This document shows positions 18,832 through 27,676 of a stretch of DNA of 64,000 bases, one piece after another; position 1 is the stretch's first letter, and every line of letters begins with the position of its first letter. This DNA comes from Arthrobacter horti (GTDB taxonomy: Bacteria > Actinomycetota > Actinomycetes > Actinomycetales > Micrococcaceae). The notes beneath the pieces are model-generated. The model made no database searches, had not been told where the DNA came from, and was given only the letters and a program-made list of their open reading frames with translations. The translations under genes and the position numbers were made by a program. Location: assembly GCF_030731045.1 (NCBI RefSeq), contig NZ_JAVALS010000001.1, positions 62,001 through 126,000 of the forward strand. The letters run 5' to 3'.

Positions 18832-18869
18832 CATGACTCCTGTTCATCCCGCCACCGGCGGCCAATTAA

Positions 18870-18881
18870 ATGCGTTTGCAT
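18870..18881. promoter_or_regulatory. possible operator palindrome ATGCGTTTGCAT upstream of the LLM gene
   Basis: Short arms ATGC/GCAT flank GTTT in the AT-rich region about 40 bp upstream of the monooxygenase start. On the minus strand it lies between TTCAAC and TTTAAT, which could be promoter elements with a short spacer. This is a single occurrence, so the confidence is low. Confidence 0.3.
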
Positions 18882-19036
18882 CTAGTTGAAGAGCTTAGCG
18901 CATGGATCTATTCCCCGCATCCGGGTGTGAGGTGGGGAACACCCCGGCCCTTTCCTCCGCTCGTCGGGCGTTCCGCCTAGGCTGGAAGGAGCCCCATCGG
19001 GCTCAATACGGCAACTTTCCACAGAAAGGCAACGTC

Positions 19037-19297
19037 ATGGGATTCATCGGTTGGATCGTGCTCGGATTGATCGCCGGAGCCATCGCGAAGGCGATCATGC
19101 CCGGGCGGCAAGGAGGAGGCTGGCTCTCCACCCTTCTCCTGGGTGTGGTGGGAGCCCTGATGGGCGGTTGGATCGGATCCGCCGTCTTCCACGTGGGCCT
19201 GAGCAGCTTCTGGTCGCTTTCCACGTGGATTCTCGCGATCGTGGGATCACTGCTGGTGCTCTTCCTCTGGGGTCTTGTCAGTAGGAAGCGCGGCTGA
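19037..19297 (+). CDS. GlsB/YeaQ/YmgE family membrane protein
   Basis: An 86-residue protein with three hydrophobic segments (about 3-20, 28-50 and 57-80) and the family's glycine-rich motifs: GWIVLGLIAGAIAK, then GGWLSTLLLGVVGALMGGW. This transglycosylase-associated or stress-response membrane family is of unknown biochemical role. The ATG at 19037 follows AAAGG by 7 bases; longer upstream readings add no family sequence. It is a single-gene unit between two hairpins. Confidence 0.9.
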   Translation: MGFIGWIVLGLIAGAIAKAIMPGRQGGGWLSTLLLGVVGALMGGWIGSAVFHVGLSSFWSLSTWILAIVGSLLVLFLWGLVSRKRG

Positions 19298-19304
19298 CGC
19301 GGAA

Positions 19305-19347
19305 CAGAGCGGAGGACCCGCCCCGGTGGGGCGGGTCCTCCGCTCTG
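19305..19347. terminator. bidirectional terminator hairpin (20-bp stem)
   Basis: CAGAGCGGAGGACCCGCCCC and its complement flank a 3-base loop, between the GlsB-type gene and the convergent GntR gene. Confidence 0.8.
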
Positions 19348-19357
19348 AAGGCGCCGA

Positions 19358-20092
19358 TTACGGCTTTACCGGTACGAACACCCGCGGCTGGCCCGCCCAT
19401 TCCGGGGAGAGGTCCTCGATCGTCTCGTTGATCATCTTGGCCGAGGCGCGGCGGGCCGCCGTCGCCTTCCCGTCCAGGATCGCCCGCGCCACGTCCAGAT
19501 GCCACTGCAGCGCCTCCTCCTTCGGGTGCGCCGGCATGAGCCCGTGTGTGGTGCGTCCCGCGAGAGTCTCGGCCACCTGCCCGATCAGGGTCGCGAACAT
19601 CTCGTTCCCGGAGCCGGAGAGGACCAGGGCGTGGAAGCGTGTGTCGAGTTCCAGGAAGCGTTCCATCTTGCCCTGCCGTCCCACCCGGACCATCTCCTCG
19701 GCCACTTGCAGCAGCTCGCGGCGCATGGGGAACGGGGCGTTCTGCGCGGCCAGCTCACTGGCCACGGGCTCGACGGCGGAGCGCAGCTCCGCCAGTGCGC
19801 GCAGCTGGGCGCCCCGCGCGTCGCTGTCCATCCGCCAGCGGATGATGTTCGCGTCGAAAGGGTTCCACGCCTGAGGCGGCAGTACCCGGATCCCCACGCG
19901 CTTGATGCTCTCCACCATGCCGATGGACTGCAGGACGCGCACGGCCTCGCGCACCACGGAGCGGGACACCTTGAGTTCCGCCTCCAGGCTCTCGGCGAGC
20001 ATGACATGCCCGGCGGGGAGGTCACCAGTGACGATGCGGCGTCCCAGGATCTCCAATGCCTGGTGGTGGAGGCTGGGCTGGCGGCTCGTCAT
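19358..20092 (-). CDS. GntR family regulator, FadR/FCD subfamily (probable gluconate/pentose phosphate regulator)
   Basis: The 244-residue protein has a winged helix (about 8-75; LAESLEAELKVSRSVVREAVR) and an FCD domain (about 90-225; LAELRSAVEPVASELAA, LDTRFHALVLSGSGNEM, QWHLDVARAI). The ATG at 20092 (MTSRQPSLHHQ) is the family-like start; upstream codons read through the promoter region. It is divergent from gnd with 235 bp between, so it probably controls gluconate use or gnd. A GTCA-AA-TGAC inverted repeat at 20120-20129 in its leader is a possible autoregulatory site. Confidence 0.87.
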   Translation of the reverse strand: MTSRQPSLHHQALEILGRRIVTGDLPAGHVMLAESLEAELKVSRSVVREAVRVLQSIGMVESIKRVGIRVLPPQAWNPFDANIIRWRMDSDARGAQLRALAELRSAVEPVASELAAQNAPFPMRRELLQVAEEMVRVGRQGKMERFLELDTRFHALVLSGSGNEMFATLIGQVAETLAGRTTHGLMPAHPKEEALQWHLDVARAILDGKATAARRASAKMINETIEDLSPEWAGQPRVFVPVKP

Positions 20093-20119
20093 CGTTGTCG
20101 GGATCCTTGTGCTGAAGTG

Positions 20120-20129
20120 GTCAAATGAC
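20120..20129. promoter_or_regulatory. possible operator GTCA-AA-TGAC in the leader of the second GntR gene
   Basis: A short perfect inverted repeat 27-37 bases upstream of the ATG at 20092, downstream of a CATACT (-10-like, minus strand, 20145-20150). No second copy was noticed upstream of gnd, so this is weak. Confidence 0.3.
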
Positions 20130-20327
20130 AGTGCATCAAGCCTAGTATGTGAGGAGCCGCTTGGCCCTCTGTGACGGGCGGTCCTTCTCCGGGGTCCCGC
20201 CCCGGACCCGTCGGTCCACGGCGAAACATTCGTCACCTTGGCGGCGCCTCTTCCCTCGCAACCGCTGGGCCAGTAGGGTGGAACAGAGCCCATAAAATCA
20301 GATTACTAGCATTGACTTGGAGTGTAG

Positions 20328-21764
20328 ATGCCTGCACATATCGGTGTCACCGGTCTCGCCGTCATGGGGGCCAACCTGGCCCGCAACCTCGCCCGCAACG
20401 GATTCACCGTCGCTCTGCACAACCGCTCCGTGGAGAAGACGGATGCTCTGCTGGCCGCTCACGGCGACGAGGGCGACTTCATCCGGACGGAGTCGCTGCA
20501 GGAGCTCGTGGACTCCCTCGAGAAGCCGCGCCGGGTGCTCATCATGGTCAAGGCCGGCGCTCCCGTGGACGCCGTCGTGGACCAGCTCGTCCCGCTGCTG
20601 GACGAAGGCGACATCGTGATCGATGCTGGCAACTCCCACTACTCGGACACCCGCCGCCGCGAGGCCGCCCTGGCCGGGAAGGGACTGCACTTCGTGGGCG
20701 TCGGTGTCTCCGGCGGTGAGGAGGGCGCGCTCAACGGCCCGTCCATCATGCCCGGCGGCTCCAAGGAGTCCTACGACGCCCTGGGCCCGCTGCTGGAGAA
20801 GATTTCGGCCCACGTCGACGGCCAGCCGTGCTGCGCCTGGATCGGCACCGACGGCGCCGGTCACTTCGTGAAGATGGTCCACAACGGCATCGAGTACGCG
20901 GACATGCAGGTCATTGGTGAGGCCTACGACCTCCTCCGCAGCGGTGCGGGGATCGAACCGGCCGAGCAGGCCGAGATCTTCCAGGAGTGGAACAAGGGCG
21001 AGCTGTCCTCCTTCCTCATCGAGATCTCGGCAGAGGTCCTCGGCCACGTGGATGCCAAGACCGGCAAGCCGTTCGTGGACGTCGTGGTGGACTCCGCCGG
21101 GCAGAAGGGCACCGGCCGCTGGACGGTCCAGTCCGCACTGGACCTCGGCTCCCCGGTCTCCGGCATCGCCGAATCCGTCTTCGCTCGCGGCATCTCCTCC
21201 CAGCGCGCCCAGCGTGCCATCGCGCAGGAGACCCTGGCCGGTCACGAGGCCGGGGTGGCCCTTCCGGAGAACTTCGTGGAGGACGTCCGTCAGGCCCTCT
21301 ACGCCTCCAAGCTGGTCAGCTACGCCCAGGGCCTGGACATGCTCACCAGCGCCGCCAAGGAGTACGGCTGGGATCTGAAGCTGGATGAGATCGCCTCCCT
21401 GTGGCGCGCCGGCTGCATCATCCGCGCCGAACTGCTCAAGGACATCATGGCCGCCTACAAGGGCGATGCGAAGCCGGAGAACCTCCTGTTCGCCCCGGCG
21501 TTCGTTCAGTCCGTCGGTGCGGCCGTGCCGGCCTGGCGCCGCGTGGTCGCCACCGCCGTGCAGCTCGGCATCCCGGTGCCGGTGTTCTCCTCCTCGCTCG
21601 CCTACTACGACGGCCTGCGCCGCAAGCGCCTGCCTGCCGCTCTGATCCAGGGCCAGCGTGACCTCTTCGGGGCCCACACCTATGGCCGCGTGGACGAGGA
21701 AGGCACCTTCCACACGCAGTGGAGCGGCGACCGCAGCGAGGTCAACGCGGTGGACACCCACTGA
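20328..21764 (+). CDS. gnd: 6-phosphogluconate dehydrogenase (NADP+-dependent, decarboxylating)
   Basis: This enzyme oxidises 6-phosphogluconate to ribulose 5-phosphate, CO2 and NADPH in the pentose phosphate pathway. The 478 residues match the long-form enzyme. IGVTGLAVMGANLARNLARNG is the coenzyme loop (5-25), VGVSGGEEGALNGPSIMPGG (about 124-144) binds substrate, and AGHFVKMVHNGIEY holds catalytic Lys182. GGAG precedes the ATG by 6 bases. TAAAAT at 20293-20298 could be the -10 box. It lies next to a divergent GntR gene. Confidence 0.96.
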   Translation: MPAHIGVTGLAVMGANLARNLARNGFTVALHNRSVEKTDALLAAHGDEGDFIRTESLQELVDSLEKPRRVLIMVKAGAPVDAVVDQLVPLLDEGDIVIDAGNSHYSDTRRREAALAGKGLHFVGVGVSGGEEGALNGPSIMPGGSKESYDALGPLLEKISAHVDGQPCCAWIGTDGAGHFVKMVHNGIEYADMQVIGEAYDLLRSGAGIEPAEQAEIFQEWNKGELSSFLIEISAEVLGHVDAKTGKPFVDVVVDSAGQKGTGRWTVQSALDLGSPVSGIAESVFARGISSQRAQRAIAQETLAGHEAGVALPENFVEDVRQALYASKLVSYAQGLDMLTSAAKEYGWDLKLDEIASLWRAGCIIRAELLKDIMAAYKGDAKPENLLFAPAFVQSVGAAVPAWRRVVATAVQLGIPVPVFSSSLAYYDGLRRKRLPAALIQGQRDLFGAHTYGRVDEEGTFHTQWSGDRSEVNAVDTH

Positions 21765-21776
21765 CGCATCCGCAAT

Positions 21777-21818
21777 GACGACGGCGCCCCTCACCGGAAG
21801 GTGAGGGGCGCCGTCGTC
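21777..21818. terminator. bidirectional terminator hairpin (19-bp stem)
   Basis: GACGACGGCGCCCCTCACC pairs perfectly with GGTGAGGGGCGCCGTCGTC around a GGAA loop, between gnd and the convergent phosphatase gene. Confidence 0.85.
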
Positions 21819-21829
21819 GTTCAGCGGGC

Positions 21830-23440
21830 TCAGCCCTTCCGGGAGTCCGAACGCGGGCGCGTGAGCATGAACGTCTCGAACTCCTCGAGGCCGCAGCCCA
21901 GGCCGGTCACGTTGTAGTAGGTGACCTTCATGGTGGTGTCGCCGCCCTTCACGCCCGGGTCCACCTCGAACGAGCCGAAACCGTATGCGTGGGCGGTGTC
22001 GCGCACGGAGGACCAGTCGGTGTTGGCGTCCTGCACGTAGATGGGGGCGCGTTTGCCGTTGGCGCCCGGCGCCTGCACGCCCACGATCACCCGGCACTGC
22101 GGCGGGTTGTAGAACAGGCTGTTGGACGGGATGGACGTGCCGCCGCCGCCCAGGATCATGTGGACCGTGCCCTTGGTCGTATCCACCACCGAGGCGTTCG
22201 TGTCCGCGGTCACCGGCGTGAGCGTCTGGTTCTTCACTTGGCCCCGGATGGGGTGTGAACGCTCGTAGTGGTGCTCGTGGCCGCACACCACCAGGTCCAC
22301 GCCGTACGTGTCGAACAGGGGCACGAACTCCTGCCGGATGCCCAGGTCCGCGCCGTTGAAGTTGTTGGCGGTGCTGATGACCACCTGGTGCATGCAGACC
22401 ACGATCCAGTCGATGTCCTCGCTGGAACGGGCGTCCTTCAGCTCAGCTTCCAGCCAGGCCTTCTGGGCGCCGTCGGAGTAGCCGCGGACGTAGTGGTCGC
22501 CGCCGTCCTGGTAGGCGACGTCGTCGTTCGCGAGGGAGATCACGCGGACGGCTCCCACGGTGAAGCTGTACCAGAGACCGCGGGTCGTCTCGTTCTGGCC
22601 GGCGGCCGCCGGGACCTGGAAGTACGTCTGGTACGCCGCGTAGCCGATGGGGCCGTTGCCGAGCTCGTTCTCGTGGTTGCCCGCCGAAGGCATCCACGGG
22701 CGGTTGCGTGCGCTGCGGGAGTTGTTGGTCCAGAAGTCCCACCAGGTGCGGATGCGGTCGGTGGCCAGATTGGCGTAGCAGAGGTCGCCGTTGAACAGGT
22801 GGAACATCGGCTGGACGCGTTCCACGCCTCCGGTGGTGTCACCGGCGGCCGGAGCGCCCAGATTGTCGTTCTCCCAGATCTCCTTGATGCCGCTCATGCC
22901 GGTCTTTCGGCCAAGGGTGGGAGTGCCCTGGTCGCCGAAGCTCGTGAAGGTCACGCGGGCCCGGCCACGTGGACCTGTGGTGAAGGTGCCGAACTCGGGA
23001 GTGGCTCCGGCGTGGACCGCGGCGTACAGATAGCCGGTCTCCGCATTCAGCCCGCCCAGCGGCGCATGGTGGGTGTACACGGTGCGGCCGCTCTTGGCGT
23101 CCACGTAGCTCTTGGTGTGCGCGGGGAACACGCCGGTGAAGTTGCCGTGGCCGTCGCCCAAGAGAACCCGGGCCTCGGTGACGGGCTGAAGGGTGTGCCA
23201 GGAGACCACCATGTCGCGGGAGGCGTCCCGGCCGAACTGCAGGTGGAGCCCGTCCACCGGAGGGACGGCGGCCGGGTCCGTTGCCGAGAGCGAACCGGGG
23301 AGGTCCTTGGCGCTGCCTGGAGCGGCGTTCGCCGCCTGGGCGGGGGATGTAAGGGCTGTGCCGCTCACGATGGCCGCCAGGCCGGCTCCGATGAGAAGCC
23401 GGCGGCGGGTCACGGGGGAGTTCTCTGGGGAGCTGTTCAT
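21830..23440 (-). CDS. Tat-exported purple acid phosphatase-like metallophosphoesterase
   Basis: The 536-residue precursor starts with a twin-arginine signal (TRRRLLIGAGLAAI, then a cut after AQA near residue 36). An N-terminal fibronectin-like domain (about 60-150) precedes the metallophosphatase domain with all motifs: FGDQG, NGDLCYAN, AGNHENE, CMHQV and GHEHHYERSHP. This set belongs to purple acid phosphatases with a binuclear metal site. It probably releases phosphate from organic esters outside the cell. No Pho-box was identified. It is a single-gene unit. Confidence 0.92.
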   Translation of the reverse strand: MNSSPENSPVTRRRLLIGAGLAAIVSGTALTSPAQAANAAPGSAKDLPGSLSATDPAAVPPVDGLHLQFGRDASRDMVVSWHTLQPVTEARVLLGDGHGNFTGVFPAHTKSYVDAKSGRTVYTHHAPLGGLNAETGYLYAAVHAGATPEFGTFTTGPRGRARVTFTSFGDQGTPTLGRKTGMSGIKEIWENDNLGAPAAGDTTGGVERVQPMFHLFNGDLCYANLATDRIRTWWDFWTNNSRSARNRPWMPSAGNHENELGNGPIGYAAYQTYFQVPAAAGQNETTRGLWYSFTVGAVRVISLANDDVAYQDGGDHYVRGYSDGAQKAWLEAELKDARSSEDIDWIVVCMHQVVISTANNFNGADLGIRQEFVPLFDTYGVDLVVCGHEHHYERSHPIRGQVKNQTLTPVTADTNASVVDTTKGTVHMILGGGGTSIPSNSLFYNPPQCRVIVGVQAPGANGKRAPIYVQDANTDWSSVRDTAHAYGFGSFEVDPGVKGGDTTMKVTYYNVTGLGCGLEEFETFMLTRPRSDSRKG

Positions 23441-23536
23441 GCGGCCAGAGTCCCAGGCCCGGGTCTCGTGCCGGTCACGGCCCGGTGAATCCGCCGGGCA
23501 CGGGAGGGAAACTCTCGGTGCCCGGCGCCACCGGCG

Positions 23537-24136
23537 TCAGATGTAGTAGTACTCCGCGGGGTCCACGGCGGGCTTGGTCTCCACCACGGCCACGCGGGGC
23601 CGCCACGTGGCGGGAATGCCGGTGACGATCGAGTTCGGTGGGGTGTCCTTGACGACGACGGCGTTGGCACCCACCGCGGAGTCGTCGCCGATCGTGATGG
23701 GGCCGAGGACCTTGGCGCCGGCGCCGATGGTCACGCGGTCACCGATGGTGGGGTGGCGCTTGACCTTCGCCAGGGAGCGGCCACCGAGGGTGACCCCGTG
23801 GTAGATCATCACGTCCTCGCCGATCTCCGCGGTCTCACCGATCACCACGCCCATGCCGTGGTCGATGAAGAAGCGCCGGCCGATCGTCGCGCCGGGATGG
23901 ATCTCGATGCCGGTCAGAAGCCGGCCCAACTGGGACAGGGCACGGGCCGGGAACCGCAGGGACGGGTTCTGCCACATGCGGTGGGTCAGCCGGTGGATCC
24001 AGATGGCGTGCAGGCCGGAGTACACGAAGAAGTTCTCCGCGGAGCCACGGGCCGCCGGATCGTGGGAGCGGGCGTTCTCGAGGTCTTCTTTCAACCGGGT
24101 GTAGAAGCTCACGCTGTCCTTCTGGTCTGCGTACAC
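23537..24136 (-). CDS. cysE: serine O-acetyltransferase
   Basis: This enzyme transfers acetyl from acetyl-CoA to serine in the first step of cysteine synthesis. The 199 residues give the short (EpsC-like) form: an N-terminal helical domain (about 1-65, [13 protein letters not shown]) followed by left-handed beta-helix hexapeptide repeats ([43 protein letters not shown]). The GTG start has no ribosome binding site, but TACGCT (24143-24148) lies 6 bases upstream, which suggests a leaderless mRNA. cysK lies 125 bp upstream on the same strand, with its own terminator in between. Confidence 0.95.
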   Translation of the reverse strand: MYADQKDSVSFYTRLKEDLENARSHDPAARGSAENFFVYSGLHAIWIHRLTHRMWQNPSLRFPARALSQLGRLLTGIEIHPGATIGRRFFIDHGMGVVIGETAEIGEDVMIYHGVTLGGRSLAKVKRHPTIGDRVTIGAGAKVLGPITIGDDSAVGANAVVVKDTPPNSIVTGIPATWRPRVAVVETKPAVDPAEYYYI

Positions 24137-24208
24137 GAGGGAAGCGTACGTGATCGGATGCTGTTGGGATAACGGTGCCGGCGGGCGGGGAATTCCCCGC
24201 AGAATGCG

Positions 24209-24248
24209 ACTGCCCGGCGCCGGCCCCGAAGGGTCTGCGCCGGGCAGT
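24209..24248 (-). terminator. terminator hairpin downstream of cysK
   Basis: ACTGCCCGGCGC and its perfect complement flank a 16-base loop, just after the cysK stop. It separates cysK from cysE; the T tract is poor. Confidence 0.6.
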
Positions 24249-24261
24249 CACCGGGGCCGTA

Positions 24262-25197
24262 TCAGCCGCGGATGTCGTCGAAGAGGACGGTGGAGATGTA
24301 GCGCTCGCCGAAGTCGGGGACCACGGCCACGATCAGCTTGCCCTTGTTCTCCGGACGCTTGGCCAGCTCCAGAGCGCCCCATACGGCAGCACCGGACGAG
24401 ATGCCGCCCAGGATGCCCTCCTGGGCGCCCAGGGCACGGGCGGTGGCCACCGAGTCCTCGAGGGTGGCGTCCAGGACCTCGTCGTAGACGGAGGTGTCCA
24501 GGACCTCGGGGACGAAGTTGGCGCCCAGGCCCTGGATCTTGTGCGGGCCGGCGGCGCCGCCGTTGAGAATCGGGGAGTCCTTGGGCTCCACGGCCACGAC
24601 CTGGACGGACGGCTTGCGCTCCTTGAGTACCTGGCCCACGCCGGTCACGGTGCCACCGGTGCCGACGCCGCCCACGAAGATGTCCACCGCGCCGTCGGTG
24701 TCGGCCCAGATCTCCTCCGCCGTGGTGGTGCGGTGGATCTCCGGGTTGGCCGGGTTGGCGAACTGCTGGGCCCAGATGGCGTTCTCCGTGTTGGCCACGA
24801 TCTCCTGGGCCTTCTCCACGGCGCCGCGCATGCCCTCGGATCCCGGGGTCAGGACGATCTCGGCGCCATAGGCACGCAGCATGACACGGCGTTCGGTGGA
24901 CATGGTCTCCGGCATGGTCAGGATGACCTTGTAGCCACGGGCCGCGCCGACCAGGGCCAGGGCGATGCCGGTGTTGCCGGAGGTGCCCTCCACGATGGTG
25001 CCACCGGGCTTCAGCGCGCCCGCCTTCTCGGCCGCGTCGATGATGGCCACGCCGATGCGGTCCTTGACGCTGTTGGCCGGGTTGTAGAACTCCAGCTTCA
25101 CGGCGACCGTGGCCTCCAGGCCCTCGGTCAGACGGTTCAGCCGGACCAGAGGGGTCCGGCCGATGAGCTGGGTGACGTCGTCGTAGATACGTGCCAT
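24262..25197 (-). CDS. cysK: cysteine synthase A (O-acetylserine sulfhydrylase)
   Basis: A PLP enzyme making cysteine from O-acetylserine and sulfide. The 311 residues carry [11 protein letters not shown] with the PLP Lys45, the [12 protein letters not shown] substrate loop, [11 protein letters not shown] phosphate-binding loop, and [12 protein letters not shown] near the end. Together with cysE it forms the cysteine pathway. The two genes are adjacent but separated by a hairpin, so they are probably expressed separately. Confidence 0.96.
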   Translation of the reverse strand: MARIYDDVTQLIGRTPLVRLNRLTEGLEATVAVKLEFYNPANSVKDRIGVAIIDAAEKAGALKPGGTIVEGTSGNTGIALALVGAARGYKVILTMPETMSTERRVMLRAYGAEIVLTPGSEGMRGAVEKAQEIVANTENAIWAQQFANPANPEIHRTTTAEEIWADTDGAVDIFVGGVGTGGTVTGVGQVLKERKPSVQVVAVEPKDSPILNGGAAGPHKIQGLGANFVPEVLDTSVYDEVLDATLEDSVATARALGAQEGILGGISSGAAVWGALELAKRPENKGKLIVAVVPDFGERYISTVLFDDIRG

Positions 25198-25263
25198 GTG
25201 AACTGTTTGCCTATCTCCAAGCCGAATGGTTAAAACACAGCGTAATGAGCGCCCGGCGGAACG

Positions 25264-25788
25264 TCAGGATCTGAGCCATGCAGAGTAATATTTCCGGGCC
25301 TTGGCGAGCTTCGGATTGATGATCACCTGGCAGTAGCCCTGGTAGGAGTTGTTCGCGTAGTAGTCCTGGTGGATCGCCTCGGCTTCGTAGAAGCGGCTGG
25401 CCCGGGTCACCTCGGTGACGATGGGGGCGTCCCAGAGCTGCTGATTCCGCTCGATGGCGTCCTTGAACAGCATGGCCTCCTCCTCGTCCCGGTAGAACAT
25501 CGCCGAACGGTACTGGGTGCCGACGTCGTACCCCTGGCGGTTCAGCGTGGTGGGGTCATGGAGGGCGAAGAACATGTCCAGGATGACCTCGGCCGGGATC
25601 TCCGACTCGTCGAAGGTGACCTCCACCGCCTCGGCGTGACCGGTGGTCCCGGAGCACACCTCGTAGTAGCCGGGGTCCGGGGTATGACCGCCCGTGTAGC
25701 CGGAAATGACTGACGTGACGCCGCGCGTCTGCTGGTACACCGCGTCGAGGCACCAGAAACAGCCGCCGGCCAGAAGAAAAGTTCTCAC
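25264..25788 (-). CDS. msrA: peptide methionine (S)-S-oxide reductase
   Basis: The enzyme reduces methionine-S-sulfoxide in proteins and free methionine. The 174 residues start with the catalytic LAGGCFWCLD motif (Cys10). SGYTGGHTPDPGYYEVCSGTTGHAEAV and GTQYRS are standard MsrA elements. GTG start. It is divergent from the Nif3-like gene with about 100 bp between them. Confidence 0.95.
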   Translation of the reverse strand: MRTFLLAGGCFWCLDAVYQQTRGVTSVISGYTGGHTPDPGYYEVCSGTTGHAEAVEVTFDESEIPAEVILDMFFALHDPTTLNRQGYDVGTQYRSAMFYRDEEEAMLFKDAIERNQQLWDAPIVTEVTRASRFYEAEAIHQDYYANNSYQGYCQVIINPKLAKARKYYSAWLRS

Positions 25789-25887
25789 AGCATGCTCAAT
25801 GATCCGGCCGGGGGAATTGTTCCCGCACCGGGCGCCGCCGCGTCATGGGAACCGGTGCCCTCCGCCCCGTGCGGTAGAACAGTGGGT

Positions 25888-26868
25888 ATGGAGAACGAGA
25901 CGCAGGGTCGCGGACCCGTCCCGGAGGACCCGCACGGGGAGCACACCGTCGATGCGGTGCCCGGCCGGCAGGCCCAGGACGACGACGGCGCATCGGTCGC
26001 CGGTGAGGAGCCGGCGTCGTCTCCCACGCTGGGTGACGTACTGCTGGCCGCCGAGGAGCTCTGGCCGGAGTCCCTCTCGGAGGAGTGGGACAAGGTGGGA
26101 CTCGTGACCGGCCGCCTGGAGCAGCCGGTCCGGCGTGTCCGCTTCGCGGTGGATCCGACGCTGGAGGTCATCCAGGAGGCGGTGGAGCTCGGGGTGGACC
26201 TGCTGATCACGCACCATCCGCTGCTGCTGCGCGGAGTGAGCTCGGTGGCGGCCACCACGGCCAAGGGCCGTGCCATCCATCTCCTCATCGAACACGGCAT
26301 CGCGCTGCTGACGGTGCACACCAACGGCGACTCCGCCGTGGGAGGCGTCTCCGACGTGATCGCGGACGCTCTGGAACTGGGGGAGCGCGAGCCGCTGACC
26401 GCGTCCCGCAACGGTCTGCCGGAGGAGGGCATCGGCCGCGTCGGCCTGCTGCCGGAGGTGGTGACGCTGTCTGATCTGGCTGCCAGGCTGTGCGGATTCC
26501 TTCCCGTGGTGGCCGGGGGAGTGCGCGTGGCCGGTGAGCGTGACGCACTGGTGCGCCGGGTGGCGATCTGCGGCGGTGCGGGCGACTCGCTGTTCGACGA
26601 CGTCCGCGCTCGCCAGGCCGACGTCTACATCACCGCCGATCTGCGGCACCACCCGGCGTCGGAGGCCCGGGAGACGGCGCTCGGCGGACGGCCCTACCTC
26701 ATCGACGTGTCCCACTTCGCCAGCGAATGGCTCTGGCTGCCCGCCGCCGCGCAGGCCCTGGACAATGTCCTGGAGGACCAGGGCTTCGAAGTGGAGATCG
26801 GCGTGAGCTCGGTGAACACGGATCCCTGGGACTTCATCCTTACGCCCCATGGTGACCGGACCGCGTAG
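25888..26868 (+). CDS. Nif3-like dinuclear metal centre protein
   Basis: A member of the Nif3/YbgI/YqfO family with a dinuclear metal site, possibly GTP cyclohydrolase type I-like (role unsettled). The core contains LITHHPLLLRG (metal His pair), VHTNGDSAVGGVSDVIADAL, VAICGGAGDSLF and the C-terminal LIDVSHFASEW. The first 40 or so residues are acidic and low-complexity. The ATG at 25888 is preceded 7 bases upstream by TAGAAC, which suits a leaderless start; the longer upstream reading lacks family sequence. It is followed after 51 bp by a coiled-coil protein, a common pairing in actinobacteria. Confidence 0.9.
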   Translation: MENETQGRGPVPEDPHGEHTVDAVPGRQAQDDDGASVAGEEPASSPTLGDVLLAAEELWPESLSEEWDKVGLVTGRLEQPVRRVRFAVDPTLEVIQEAVELGVDLLITHHPLLLRGVSSVAATTAKGRAIHLLIEHGIALLTVHTNGDSAVGGVSDVIADALELGEREPLTASRNGLPEEGIGRVGLLPEVVTLSDLAARLCGFLPVVAGGVRVAGERDALVRRVAICGGAGDSLFDDVRARQADVYITADLRHHPASEARETALGGRPYLIDVSHFASEWLWLPAAAQALDNVLEDQGFEVEIGVSSVNTDPWDFILTPHGDRTA

Positions 26869-26919
26869 CGGATACGCTCTAAGCACTGCGGAACCGCAGC
26901 AAACCCACGGGAGGTGTGC

Positions 26920-27654
26920 ATGGCCAAGTCGCCGGTGGCGGAACAGTTCAAGCTCCTGGAGCTCCAGGCGTTCGACAGCAGGCTGAAGGCGCTCGCCACA
27001 CGGCTGAAGCAGCTGGAGCAGGACCCCCGGCTGCCGCCTCTCACGGCCGGGGTCACCGAGGCCCGCGTGGCCGTCACGGAGGCCGCATTCGCGCGGGATG
27101 AGGTCAGGAAGTCGCTGACCGGTCTGGAGGACGAGGTGGCGGGCCTGGACGCGCGGATCGAGCGGGACAATGTGCGGCTCAACGCGGGCGGGCTGTCGAA
27201 GGACCTGGTGGCTCTCCAGAAGGACATCGAAGGCCTGGAGCGGCTCAAGGGCTCCAAAGAGGACACCGAGCTGGAACTCATGGAGCAGCTCGAAGAGGCC
27301 GAGACTCTGCTGACCGAGCGTCAGGAGACCCTGGCCGGTGCCGAGTCGGCGCTGGCCGAGGTGCAGGCCGAGCTCGGTGCTCTGGCCGCGGAGGCCGCGC
27401 AGGAACGGGCCGGCGTCGCCGGGGAGCGTGATGGATTCGCCGCGACCATCGAACCCGGCCTCGTGGCGCTGTACCAGAAGACGCTGGAGCGCCGCGGAGT
27501 CGGCGCGGCCCGGCTGTTCCACGGGCACAGTGAAGGCTCCGGCATGGACCTCAGCCCGGGCGACCTCGCCGAGGTCCGGGCCGCGGCCGAGGACGATGTG
27601 GTCTACTGCCCGGATTCCGGGGTGATCCTGGTCCGCAGCCCCGAATGGAACTGA
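26920..27654 (+). CDS. CT398-like coiled-coil / zinc-ribbon protein with degenerate ribbon
   Basis: The 244 residues are mainly a long alpha-helical coiled coil (about 10-175, with many Glu/Leu/Ala heptads). The C-terminal domain corresponds to the zinc ribbon of CT398-like proteins. Only one Cys is left there (VVYCPDSGVILVRSPEWN), so zinc binding as in the C4 ribbon is unlikely. GGGAGG precedes the ATG at 26920. The gene is conserved beside Nif3-like genes, which suggests that they work together. The function is unknown. Confidence 0.82.
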   Translation: MAKSPVAEQFKLLELQAFDSRLKALATRLKQLEQDPRLPPLTAGVTEARVAVTEAAFARDEVRKSLTGLEDEVAGLDARIERDNVRLNAGGLSKDLVALQKDIEGLERLKGSKEDTELELMEQLEEAETLLTERQETLAGAESALAEVQAELGALAAEAAQERAGVAGERDGFAATIEPGLVALYQKTLERRGVGAARLFHGHSEGSGMDLSPGDLAEVRAAAEDDVVYCPDSGVILVRSPEWN

Positions 27655-27676
27655 GCCCCGTCCGGGGTTCCGCGGG

